This document shows, in pieces, positions 35,468 to 43,960 of a stretch of DNA of 64,000 nucleotides (its first letter is position 1; every line of letters begins with the position of its first letter). The notes under the pieces were generated by a model that did not search any database, had not been told where the DNA came from, and worked only from the letters and a program-made list of their open reading frames with translations. Location of the stretch: NCBI GenBank assembly GCA_016714045.1, contig JADJNY010000012.1:76702-140701 (forward strand). The letters run 5' to 3'. Origin of the DNA: Planctomycetota bacterium. Its GTDB lineage: Bacteria > Planctomycetota > UBA1135 > GCA-002686595. A program made the translations under genes and the position numbers.

Positions 35468-38400
35468 TCACGTCCCCCACGTGACCGCGAGACCGTTCGT
35501 CCAGTTCGCCGTGCCCGGCGGGCAGAACACCGCCGAAGCGTTGCGATAGAACACCTGGTAGTAACGCGTCGTGCCCGGCACCGTGATTCCGCCGCGGATC
35601 GAGACGATCTGATTGCCGACGTCGGGGTACTGCGATTGGTTGCCGGAGTTGGGCCGCGTGCCCAGGCGGATGATCGAGCCCGTCACGCACCGCAGACCGT
35701 CTTGGATCGGCGTGCCGAGACCGCCATTGTCCTGCGCGCTGCCTTGCAGGTAGAGCGACGAAGGTGCCGCCGAGTTGGGCATGCCCGTGCTGTGCAGGAC
35801 GAGCGTGTCCACCGTGATGCTCGGCGCGCCCGTGACCGTCAACACCGCCCCGTTCGCGCTGACCGAGTTCGCGCAGCCGCGCCCCGCGCCGCCCGAGTTG
35901 CCGCACGGACACGGCGTGCCCATCCCGTCGCCGAAGCAGTACGGAACGAACTGACACGCGTCGAGGATGGAGTCGCCGTTCGCGTCCGTCGCGGGCGAGA
36001 GCTCGCAGGTGTCGAGCACGCTGTTCGCATTGCAGTCGACGGACGCGCCGCCCGCGGCGATCTCGCAGTCGTCGGGCAGGGTGTCGCCGTCGCAGTCGTT
36101 CGCGAAGAGCTCGCACGAGTTCGGCGTGCCGTCGTTGTCGCAGTCCGGATCCGTCCCGTTCGCGATGTCGCACGCGTCCGGCGCGCCGTTGCCGTTGCAA
36201 TCGATCGACGGGTTCTGCGCGACCTCGGTCGAGTCGGGGACGCCGTTGTTGTTGCAGTCGAACCCCGTCCCGAACTTCTTCTCGTGCTTCCCGTTGCCCT
36301 GGATCGTCGTCCACAGCCCGTGCGGGAAGAGCGGGTTCCTCGTCGCGATGCGCGTGCGCCACTGGTAACGCTGGCCCGCGGAGAGACCGGCGACCACCTC
36401 CTCCAGGTCGAGCGGTGTCGCCGGCGTCGGCGCGCCGAGCGTGCCGAGCGCCTGGAACGCGCCGCGATCGAGGCCCGTTCCGTCGAGCAGCGCGGAGCCG
36501 CCCTTCATCTCCCATTCGAGCGCCACGAGCTCACGCCCCGCGGGCGTTCCGCGCACGTTCGTGAACGTATTCGCACCGCCGCGCAGTCGAAGGCTGCCGA
36601 TCGACTCCGTCTGGAGCGCGAGCAAGTGCATGGCTTGCGCCGACGTCGTGATTCGCATCTGACCGCGGCGCACACCGCCCTGCTGCGTCGAGCCCATGTG
36701 GACGATCGCTCCGCCGCTTCCGGAGAGCAGCCCCGGTTGTCCGAGCACGACGTCGCTGAACCCGTCACCGTCGACGTCGCCGCACGGGCCGAGTCCGGCG
36801 CCGAGCTGCGCGCCGCTCGCTCCGTCGAACTCGAGCGCCGGCGTGCTCGCGAGTCCGGACGAGGTGCCGAGGAACAGCTGGACCTTGCCCTGGTTCACGT
36901 TCCAGTTCGGAGCCGCGAGAGCGACGTCGGAGAAGCCGTCGGCGTTCACGTCGCCCGCGCGCGCGAGCGCCACGCCGAAGCGCGAGCCGCTCTGGGGAGA
37001 CGCGAACGTCTGCGCGCCCGGCGCGACGGGGTTCACGCCCGCCTGCCCGCGGTAGAGTCGCACCTGCCCGCCGCCCGGCAGATCCGGCACGCCGACGAGC
37101 AGGTCCGCGAAGCCGTCCGCATCGACGTCTCCCGCCGCGGAGACCGCGGCGCCGAGCAGCGCGTTCGGGACATCGGACTCGACCGTGAACGCGGGCGTCG
37201 CCGCGATCGCGACGCCGCTCCCGAGGTAGACGTACGCGCGTCCCTCGCGGAACTCCGGCGCCGACGTATCGGGCGCTCCGACGAGGAGCTCCGTACGCCC
37301 GTCGCGATTCAGGTCGCCGGCGTTCGCGACGGCGGCGCCGAAACGGAACGCGCCGGGAAGCGGGTTGTCGATCGTCGCGACGGGCGCGAGCGCGAGCCCG
37401 CTCGCGGAGCCGCGGAACACGAGCACGCTGCCCGAGTTCTGGAAGCCCGCGTGCGCGATGCCCGGCGCGCCGAGGAAGACGTCGGTGTAGCCGTCGCCGT
37501 CGACGTCCCCGGCGCCCGCGACCGACTCACCGAGGAACGCGCCCGTCTGGTTGCTCTCGAAGCTCCAGCTCGGAGTGTTCGCCAGCGCGCCGGTGGCGTT
37601 GCCGTGGAACAGGTAGGCGACGCCCTCCTGCAGTTGTCCGAGCGACGCGCGCGGAGCGCCGAGCAGCACGTCGGCCCAGCCGTCGTCGTTGACGTCCCCC
37701 GCGAAGGCGAGCGCGGCCCCGAGCCGCCCGCCGGCGATCGTGCCCGTGTAGGTCCACTGGGCCGTGCTCGCGAGGCCGTCCGCGCCGCCGAGGAAGAGCT
37801 GCACGCGCCCCTCGTTGCCGTTCGGCGTCGCATCGAAGTCGGGCGAGCCCACGAGCAGGTCGGAGTACCCGTCCGCGTTCACGTCCCCCTCCGTGGTGAG
37901 CGCGGTCGCGAACGACGAGCTGGCCGGGCCCGCGAGCGACGCCGTCTGCCCCAGGCTCGGCGCGACGAGCGGCGTGTCGGTGGGCTGGCCGAGGTAGAGA
38001 TAGGCGCGCCCTTCGTGCGTGTGCGAGTTCTGGAAGTACGGATGCCCGACGATCAAGTCGGTGCGTCCGTCCCCGTTCACGTCGCCGGCGCTCGAGATCG
38101 AATACCCGAACAGCGGGTCACTCCCTCCCGAAAGGAGCTCCGCCGCGGAGGGCACGATCGGACCATCCGGCGAACCCCGGAACAGGAAGGCGCGGCCTTG
38201 CGAACTGGGACCCGAGAACCCGAGCGCCGAGACGACGATGTCGGCGAACCCGTCCCCATCGACGTCACCGGCGGTGTTGACGACGCCGCCGAACGCCTCG
38301 GTCGTCCCGACCTCGCCGATTTGGATCCACGGCGTCGTCTGCAACCCCGACGGCGAACCGTAGAAGAGGTAGACGCGCCCGCGTCCGCCGTCTCCGCTCG

Positions 38401-39952
38401 AGGCCCCGACCAGGACGTCCGCGAATCCGTCTCCATCGACGTCGCCCGCGCCCGCAACGCTGCTGCCGAACAGCGCGCTGCCCTCGTTGCCCTCGCGGAT
38501 CAGCGTGCCGACGGTCGAGCCGATCCCGCTCGCGCTCCCGCGGTAGAGCCAGGCGGCGCCCTCGAGCGCTTCCGGGTTGGCGAAGCCGAGCGCGCTGACG
38601 ACCCAGTCGTCGAAGCCGTCTCCATCGACGTCACCCACGCCGGCGAGTTTCTCTCCGTACTGTGCGTCGACTCGATCGCCGAGTTCGGACCACGCATGCC
38701 CGGTCGGCCCGGCAGCGCTCCCCAAGAACAAGTACGCCTTGCCGCGGTTCCCGATGCCGCCCGCGGTGTACGCGCCCGTGCCCGCGAGCAGATCCGTGAA
38801 ACCGTCGCCGTTGACGTCACCGGCCGCCGCGACGCTCCGGCCGAGTTCCGCTCCCGCCACATCCGTCTCGAAGAACGGTCCACTCGGCACTTGCAGTCCC
38901 GTCGCGCTGCCGCGGAGGAAGAAGAGCGCGCCTTCGCTCGCCTCCGGAGCGTGGTACCCGCTCGCGCCGACGACGACGTCCTCGAAGCCGTCTCCGTCGA
39001 GATCGCCGAGGCCCGCCACGGAGATCCCGAACGCAGCCGCGCTCATCGGCGTGCTCATCTCGAGCACTTGGTCGGGCGGCGACGAAGCACCGGACGTCGG
39101 TCCGAACCACACGAAGACGGCGCCACCGTTGGGCTGAGAGACCGAGTAGTACGGCATCCCGACGACGAAGTCGCTGAACCCATCCGCGTTCACGTCTCCC
39201 GCCGACCAGGCGGACACGCCGAAGTCGGACGGCGAGAGATTGGGGTCGTAGGACCAATACAGCGTGCTCAGCACGGGATCGACCGTGATCGGATACGCGG
39301 CACCGCGATCGTCCACTTCGATGCCGACGCCCGACGGGCCCGGTCGCATGCGCGCCGGGAGCGCGCGACCGCTCGCGTCGAACGCGCGCAGGCCGCGGTA
39401 GTAGAGACGATCCTGCCCGCGCTCGTCGACGAGGTGCGCGCCGAGCCCGGACTCCTCCACCTTCGGCGCGAGCCCCTCGAACGCGAGCCCGATCCACACG
39501 TGCTCGTCGCTCGCCCCGCGCGGCGGCGTCACGATCGTCCAGCCGTGCTCGACGCCGGACTCGTGCGCTTCGAACCACTCGAGGAGCCCATCGTGCAGCA
39601 GCTCGACGCGCGATGCGCTGCCGCTCACGACGCCGCGTCCGACGCCGATCGGCGCTCCGAGGCGACCGAACGCCGTCGTGCGGACACGGACGGTGACCGT
39701 TCGGGGCTCGGAGACCAGCGTGCGCGAGAGCGCCGTGCAGGTCAGCCCTTCCGCGGTGACGAGAGCGTGCAGACCCTCCCGGGCATCGAGCTCGCGCCCC
39801 TCGCCGCTCGCTGCGCGCCACGCGAGCGCCGGCGGGGAGTCGGAACGGTGCCGCTCCTGGTACGGAGCCGCATCGAGCAGGGCGGAGAGGAGGAGGCACG
39901 CGGGCAGGGCGACCACGACGCGCAAACGAAGGCGGCGGCGAGCTACGGACAT
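35468..39952 (-). CDS. Giant secreted FG-GAP repeat protein with Ca-binding-like repeats and shared C-terminal module
   Basis: A 1494-residue protein with a signal peptide (RRRLRLRVVVALPACLLLSALLDA). After an N-terminal beta domain, 14 FG-GAP units with the GDVNxDGxxDxxVG motif run from about residue 245 to 1060 and should form one or two calcium-stabilised beta-propellers. Around residues 1230-1340 six short DxNxxxxPDxCE repeats resemble dockerin or thrombospondin-3 loops. The last about 150 residues form the Cys-containing module (CPCGNSGGAGRGCANS, RCVTGSIIRLG, RYYQVFYRNASAVFCPPGT), shared with the protein at 24291. It is probably a cell-surface or released adhesion protein. No upstream partner is evident; it converges on sodB. 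Confidence 0.88.
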   Translation of the reverse strand: MSVARRRLRLRVVVALPACLLLSALLDAAPYQERHRSDSPPALAWRAASGEGRELDAREGLHALVTAEGLTCTALSRTLVSEPRTVTVRVRTTAFGRLGAPIGVGRGVVSGSASRVELLHDGLLEWFEAHESGVEHGWTIVTPPRGASDEHVWIGLAFEGLAPKVEESGLGAHLVDERGQDRLYYRGLRAFDASGRALPARMRPGPSGVGIEVDDRGAAYPITVDPVLSTLYWSYDPNLSPSDFGVSAWSAGDVNADGFSDFVVGMPYYSVSQPNGGAVFVWFGPTSGASSPPDQVLEMSTPMSAAAFGISVAGLGDLDGDGFEDVVVGASGYHAPEASEGALFFLRGSATGLQVPSGPFFETDVAGAELGRSVAAAGDVNGDGFTDLLAGTGAYTAGGIGNRGKAYLFLGSAAGPTGHAWSELGDRVDAQYGEKLAGVGDVDGDGFDDWVVSALGFANPEALEGAAWLYRGSASGIGSTVGTLIREGNEGSALFGSSVAGAGDVDGDGFADVLVGASSGDGGRGRVYLFYGSPSGLQTTPWIQIGEVGTTEAFGGVVNTAGDVDGDGFADIVVSALGFSGPSSQGRAFLFRGSPDGPIVPSAAELLSGGSDPLFGYSISSAGDVNGDGRTDLIVGHPYFQNSHTHEGRAYLYLGQPTDTPLVAPSLGQTASLAGPASSSFATALTTEGDVNADGYSDLLVGSPDFDATPNGNEGRVQLFLGGADGLASTAQWTYTGTIAGGRLGAALAFAGDVNDDGWADVLLGAPRASLGQLQEGVAYLFHGNATGALANTPSWSFESNQTGAFLGESVAGAGDVDGDGYTDVFLGAPGIAHAGFQNSGSVLVFRGSASGLALAPVATIDNPLPGAFRFGAAVANAGDLNRDGRTELLVGAPDTSAPEFREGRAYVYLGSGVAIAATPAFTVESDVPNALLGAAVSAAGDVDADGFADLLVGVPDLPGGGQVRLYRGQAGVNPVAPGAQTFASPQSGSRFGVALARAGDVNADGFSDVALAAPNWNVNQGKVQLFLGTSSGLASTPALEFDGASGAQLGAGLGPCGDVDGDGFSDVVLGQPGLLSGSGGAIVHMGSTQQGGVRRGQMRITTSAQAMHLLALQTESIGSLRLRGGANTFTNVRGTPAGRELVALEWEMKGGSALLDGTGLDRGAFQALGTLGAPTPATPLDLEEVVAGLSAGQRYQWRTRIATRNPLFPHGLWTTIQGNGKHEKKFGTGFDCNNNGVPDSTEVAQNPSIDCNGNGAPDACDIANGTDPDCDNDGTPNSCELFANDCDGDTLPDDCEIAAGGASVDCNANSVLDTCELSPATDANGDSILDACQFVPYCFGDGMGTPCPCGNSGGAGRGCANSVSANGAVLTVTGAPSITVDTLVLHSTGMPNSAAPSSLYLQGSAQDNGGLGTPIQDGLRCVTGSIIRLGTRPNSGNQSQYPDVGNQIVSIRGGITVPGTTRYYQVFYRNASAVFCPPGTANWTNGLAVTWGT

Positions 39953-40107
39953 TGGGGGAGGCTCCGAGGGAAGGCACAAGAGCTTCCCACACCGTGCGAA
40001 TCGCCGCGAGAGGGCTGGCGCCCGCATCCGGAGCACGGCGCACCGCCACGGCCAACCGTGGTGCCGCGCGCTCCCCGATCCGAGCCCACGGACGCGGACC
40101 GGTCGCT

Positions 40108-41385
40108 CTACTCGTGGCGCAACGCCTCGACCGGGTCCATCGCGGCCGCGCGCCACGCCGGGTAGATGCCGAACACGACGCCCACGCCAGCCGAGATCGC
40201 GAAGGCGAGGATCGGCGCGTCCGGCGTCACGACGGTCTTCATCTTGGCCCAGTGCTCGACGCCCGCGGGGATCACGAGGCCGAGCGCGATGCCGAGGAGT
40301 CCCCCGCCGACGGAGAGCACGACCGTCTCGACCAGGAACTGCGTGACGATGTGCCGGCGCTTCGCGCCGAGCGCGCGGCGGATGCCGATCTCGCGCGTGC
40401 GCTCGGTCACGGTCGCGAGCATGACGTTCATGATCCCGATGCCGCCGACGAGCAGCGAGATCGCCGCGATCGAGCCGAGCACGATGTTGAACGTGCGCTT
40501 CGTCTTCTCGGCCTGCAGCAGGAGCTCGAGGGGCACGACGACCTCCCAGTCCTTCTGCTTGTGCTGGCGCTTCAGCATCTCCTTCGCCGCGTCCGCGACG
40601 AGCGTCACGTGCTCGTCGCTGTCGACCTGCACGTAGATCTCGTGCAGCTGCACTTCTTCCATCTCGCGCGAACCGCTGCGGATCTTGACCTGCGTGTCGC
40701 CGAACCACGAGCGGCCGGTCTCGAGCGGCACGAAAACTTCGCCGGTCACCTCGACGCCGGGTTGCGCGGGGTCGGAGCCGAGCGGCACGCGCGGCAAGAG
40801 CACGCCGACGCACGTGAAGTACTCGCCGCCGACCTTGATGCTCTTCCCGAGCGAGCTCTCGAACGGCGAAAGGAACCGCGCGACCTCGTAACCGAGCACG
40901 CAGACGTTCGACACGGCCGCCTGGTCCTGGTCGGAGAGGAAGCGCCCCTCGCAGACCTTGCGACCAGTCACGTTGACGTACTGCGCGTCCGTGCCGAGCA
41001 CGCGCGGATTCAACACGCGCTCCTCGAGGCGCACTTCCTGCTGCAGCTGCCGCACCGGCACCGTGCGGACGACCGCGGGGAACGTGTCGCGCACGCGCTC
41101 GAAGTCGCTGGTCGTCAGGCCGTAGCTGGACACGCGCGTCGTCTCGCCGCCGCCGCGCAGGTCCTCGGGCGGCTTGACGCTGCGCAGGATCACGTTCTGG
41201 CTGCCGAGCTGCCGGATCTGTTCCTGCGCCTCCGCGGACGCGCCCTCGCCGATCGCGAGCATCGCGATCACGCTCGCGACGCCGAACAGCACGCCGAGCA
41301 TCGTGAGGATCGCGCGCAGCTTGTGCAGGAGGAGGCTCTGGATCCCCAAGCGCACCACGCCGGAGAGACCGTGCTTTACGCTCAC
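40108..41385 (-). CDS. MacB-type ABC transporter permease
   Basis: A 425-residue MacB/FtsX-family permease. One N-terminal transmembrane helix (LTMLGVLFGVASVIAMLAIGEG) is followed by a large periplasmic domain and three C-terminal helices with the family signature GIGIMNVMLATVTERTREIG and FGIYPAWRAAAMDPVEALR. These mechanotransmission proteins drive efflux of macrolides, peptides or lipoproteins through a MacA-TolC path. The start is GTG 41385, overlapping the ATPase stop as GTGA. It is the last gene of the tolC-macA-macB operon. ATPase and permease are separate chains here, unlike the fused E. coli MacB. Confidence 0.92.
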   Translation of the reverse strand: MSVKHGLSGVVRLGIQSLLLHKLRAILTMLGVLFGVASVIAMLAIGEGASAEAQEQIRQLGSQNVILRSVKPPEDLRGGGETTRVSSYGLTTSDFERVRDTFPAVVRTVPVRQLQQEVRLEERVLNPRVLGTDAQYVNVTGRKVCEGRFLSDQDQAAVSNVCVLGYEVARFLSPFESSLGKSIKVGGEYFTCVGVLLPRVPLGSDPAQPGVEVTGEVFVPLETGRSWFGDTQVKIRSGSREMEEVQLHEIYVQVDSDEHVTLVADAAKEMLKRQHKQKDWEVVVPLELLLQAEKTKRTFNIVLGSIAAISLLVGGIGIMNVMLATVTERTREIGIRRALGAKRRHIVTQFLVETVVLSVGGGLLGIALGLVIPAGVEHWAKMKTVVTPDAPILAFAISAGVGVVFGIYPAWRAAAMDPVEALRHE

Positions 41386-42095
41386 GCGACCACCGCCCGG
41401 TTGTCGCGCACGTCTTCGATGCGGCCGTCCTTGAGGCGCAACGTCTTCTGCGCGCGCAGGCCCACGCTGGGTTCGTGCGTCACGAGCAGGATCGTCTTGC
41501 CCTCCGCGTGCAGCTCGTCGAAGAGGTCGAGGATCTCCTTCGCCGTCTTGCTGTCGAGGTTGCCCGTCGCCTCGTCCGCGAGCACGAAGGTCGGGTCGTT
41601 CACGAGCGCGCGCGCGATCGCGACGCGCTGCTGCTGGCCGCCGGAGAGCTCGGTCGGCTTGTGATCGAGCCGGTCGCCGAGCCCGACGCGCTGCGCGAGC
41701 CGTCGCGCGCGCTCCTCGCCGTCCTCGGGCGGATCGTCCTGGTAGATCAGCGGCACGAGGATGTTCTCGAGGACGTTCAGCTGCTGGATCAGGTTGTAGG
41801 ACTGGAAGACGAAGCCGATGTGGCGGCTGCGGAGCTCGGAGAGCTCGTCGTCGTCGAGCGTCTGCGTGTCCTCGCCCTTGATGCGGTACGCGCCGGTCGT
41901 CGGCCGGTCGATGCAACCGAGGAGGTTGAGCAGGGTCGACTTGCCCGAGCCCGAGCTGCCCATGATCGACCAGTACTCGCCCGCACGGAACGTGAAGGAG
42001 AAGCGGTCGAGCGCGCGCACCTCGTTCGCGCCCATCTTGTAGAGGCGCGTGACGTCGATGAGCTCGGCGACGGGGAGGTCAGCGCTTCCCGCCAT
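41382..42095 (-). CDS. MacB-type ABC transporter ATPase
   Basis: A 237-residue nucleotide-binding subunit of the LolD/MacB class. Walker A GSSGSGKST, Q-loop FVFQSYNLI, signature LSGGQQQRVAIARAL, Walker B FVLADEATGNLD (Ala in place of the usual Pro) and H-loop VTHE are all present. ATG 42095 lies 17 bases inside the end of the adaptor gene, and its stop overlaps the permease start, so the three genes are translationally coupled. It powers the permease encoded next. Confidence 0.94.
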   Translation of the reverse strand: MAGSADLPVAELIDVTRLYKMGANEVRALDRFSFTFRAGEYWSIMGSSGSGKSTLLNLLGCIDRPTTGAYRIKGEDTQTLDDDELSELRSRHIGFVFQSYNLIQQLNVLENILVPLIYQDDPPEDGEERARRLAQRVGLGDRLDHKPTELSGGQQQRVAIARALVNDPTFVLADEATGNLDSKTAKEILDLFDELHAEGKTILLVTHEPSVGLRAQKTLRLKDGRIEDVRDNRAVVA

Positions 42096-43950
42096 CGCCC
42101 TGCTTCTCGTCCTTCTTGGCGTCGCCGGGCTTCTCGCCCTCGGCGGCAGGCTTCGCGTCGCCCGCGCCGTCCTTCGGCGCCGCCTCGCCGCTCGCTGCGC
42201 CGTCGCGGCTGCGTCGGCCGCCGCCGGGCATGCCGCCACCTTCGCGGTTGAAGTTGCGCCGGCCCTCGCCGCCCGGCATGCCCTCGCCGCGCCGCGGTCG
42301 GCCTTCGCCGCCTTGGGCCTCGCCGCTCGGCATCGCGCCGCCCGGCGGACCGCCGTTCGCGCCGCGCTCACCCATCCCCGCGCCGTTCGGCATGCTTTGC
42401 ATCGGCACTTCGGGCTTCATCCCGGCCTTGTCGAGCACGGCGGCCTTCGAGTCCTCCGCGGCGGACGGCGAGAAGCCGGGCGGAGCGCTGAGCAGCACCT
42501 CCTCGCCTTCCTTCAAGCCGTCGACGATCTCCACGAACTTGTCGTTGCTGCGGCCGACCTTGAGCGCGCGCCGCTCGTGCGCGTCGCCCTTCGCGACGAA
42601 GGCGATCGGCTCGCCCTTGTCGAGGAACACCGCCTGGAGCGGGACGAAGGTCGCGTCCGTCGCGCGGTCCGCGAGGATGCTGATCGCGCACGACATGCCG
42701 GGGCGGAGCTCCTTGAGCGCCTCCTCGGAGCCCGGCGCGGGCCGCTCGATCTGGATCTCGGTCTTGTAGACGCGCAGGTTCGGGTTCGCCCACCAGCTCT
42801 GCTTGTCGGGGAGCAGCGCGACGAAGGTCACGCGCCCGTAGAACTCCTTGCCCGGCTGCGAATCGACGCGCACGGTGCAGGGCAGCCCGACCTGCACCTG
42901 CTTCAGCACGGACTCGTGGATCGACGCCTCGACGATCATCCCGCCCTCGCGCGGGATCTGCAGGATCTCCTGGCGCTCGCGCACCTGCGAGCCTTCCTGC
43001 ATCGGCTGGTCGCCGCCCATGCGGCCGCCTTCCTGGCGCGTGTAGACGACCATGCCGCTGACCGTCGAGCGCACCTTCGTCTTCGCGAGCTGCGTCGTGT
43101 ACTTCTCGAGCTTCTCCTGCTCGAGCTTCAGCTTCGCCTCGGACGACCGCAGGTTGGCCTCGACGTCGGCGATCTGCGCCTCGCCCTTCAGCTTCGCGCG
43201 CTCGAGCCCGCGCTCGGCTTCCTTGACGTTGGCTTCGAGCTCGGCGCGCTTGCGCGGGTCCTCGTACTTCTCGAGGATCGACTTCGCGAGCGAGGCCTGC
43301 TCGAGGCTGACGGTCGCGCGCTCCATCGAGAGCGTGTCGCGGTCGAGCTCGCTCTTCGTCAAGAAGCCCTTCTCGTTGAGCTTCTTCGAGTAAGTGAGTG
43401 TCGTCTCCGCCTGGTTCTTCTCCGACTCGGCGAGCTGGATCTTCTGCTCGGCCGTCTTCCTCTGCTGCTCGAGATCGCCCTCGAGGTACTTCTTCAGATC
43501 GAGCTTCGCGAAGCTGAGCTTGCGCTCCGCGGCCTCGTTGTCGCTCTGGTTCTGGCTCTCCTGGATGTCGAACTGCGCCTTGGCCTTCTTGTACGCGGCG
43601 TCGGCGCTCTGGACGGCGATCTCCTGCTGCACCTTCTTGTCGAGGATCGGCGCGCCGTCGAGCTCGACGAGCAGGTCGCCGGGCTTCACGAACGAGCCTT
43701 CCTTGACCAGCTTGAGCACCGTCGACGTGCCCTCGATCTCGCTGACGACGCTGAGCGCGTCGCGCGCCGCGAGGTTGCCGCGCTGCACGACGCTGAACTC
43801 CATCGGGCCCTTCTGCACCGTCTGCCCGCGCAGCCGCACTTCCGCTGTGCCCGCGAACCACTGGCCGGGGCCGATGCCGTAGCCGAGGACGCCGACGACG
43901 ATGACCGCGCCGACGATCCACGGGGTGTTCGAGCTCTTCTTGGCGCTCAT
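42079..43950 (-). CDS. MacA/HlyD-type periplasmic adaptor with long coiled coil and Gly-rich tail
   Basis: A 623-residue membrane-fusion protein. One N-terminal membrane helix (WIVGAVIVVGVLGYGIG) is followed by a biotinyl-lipoyl half (SFVKPGDLLVELDG). A long Glu/Lys/Gln-rich coiled-coil hairpin covers about residues 100-290, with beta-barrel domains after it (GGMIVEASIHESVL, LKVGRSNDKFVEIVDGLKEG). The last about 110 residues are an unusual Gly/Met/Arg/Glu/Lys-rich tail with repeated GEGMPGGEGRR-like units, probably disordered. Adaptors link MacB to TolC. It is 10 bp downstream of tolC and overlaps the ATPase start. ATG 43950 immediately precedes the membrane anchor. Confidence 0.9.
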   Translation of the reverse strand: MSAKKSSNTPWIVGAVIVVGVLGYGIGPGQWFAGTAEVRLRGQTVQKGPMEFSVVQRGNLAARDALSVVSEIEGTSTVLKLVKEGSFVKPGDLLVELDGAPILDKKVQQEIAVQSADAAYKKAKAQFDIQESQNQSDNEAAERKLSFAKLDLKKYLEGDLEQQRKTAEQKIQLAESEKNQAETTLTYSKKLNEKGFLTKSELDRDTLSMERATVSLEQASLAKSILEKYEDPRKRAELEANVKEAERGLERAKLKGEAQIADVEANLRSSEAKLKLEQEKLEKYTTQLAKTKVRSTVSGMVVYTRQEGGRMGGDQPMQEGSQVRERQEILQIPREGGMIVEASIHESVLKQVQVGLPCTVRVDSQPGKEFYGRVTFVALLPDKQSWWANPNLRVYKTEIQIERPAPGSEEALKELRPGMSCAISILADRATDATFVPLQAVFLDKGEPIAFVAKGDAHERRALKVGRSNDKFVEIVDGLKEGEEVLLSAPPGFSPSAAEDSKAAVLDKAGMKPEVPMQSMPNGAGMGERGANGGPPGGAMPSGEAQGGEGRPRRGEGMPGGEGRRNFNREGGGMPGGGRRSRDGAASGEAAPKDGAGDAKPAAEGEKPGDAKKDEKQGDGGKR

Positions 43951-43960
43951 GGGTGCGTTC

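Noticed and set aside
35432..40165. A 1577-codon open frame on the plus strand
   Set aside because: It is antisense to the FG-GAP gene, whose repeats, signal peptide and C-terminal module are unmistakable. Very high GC leaves few stops, and the frame is Arg/Ala/Asp-rich with no motif.
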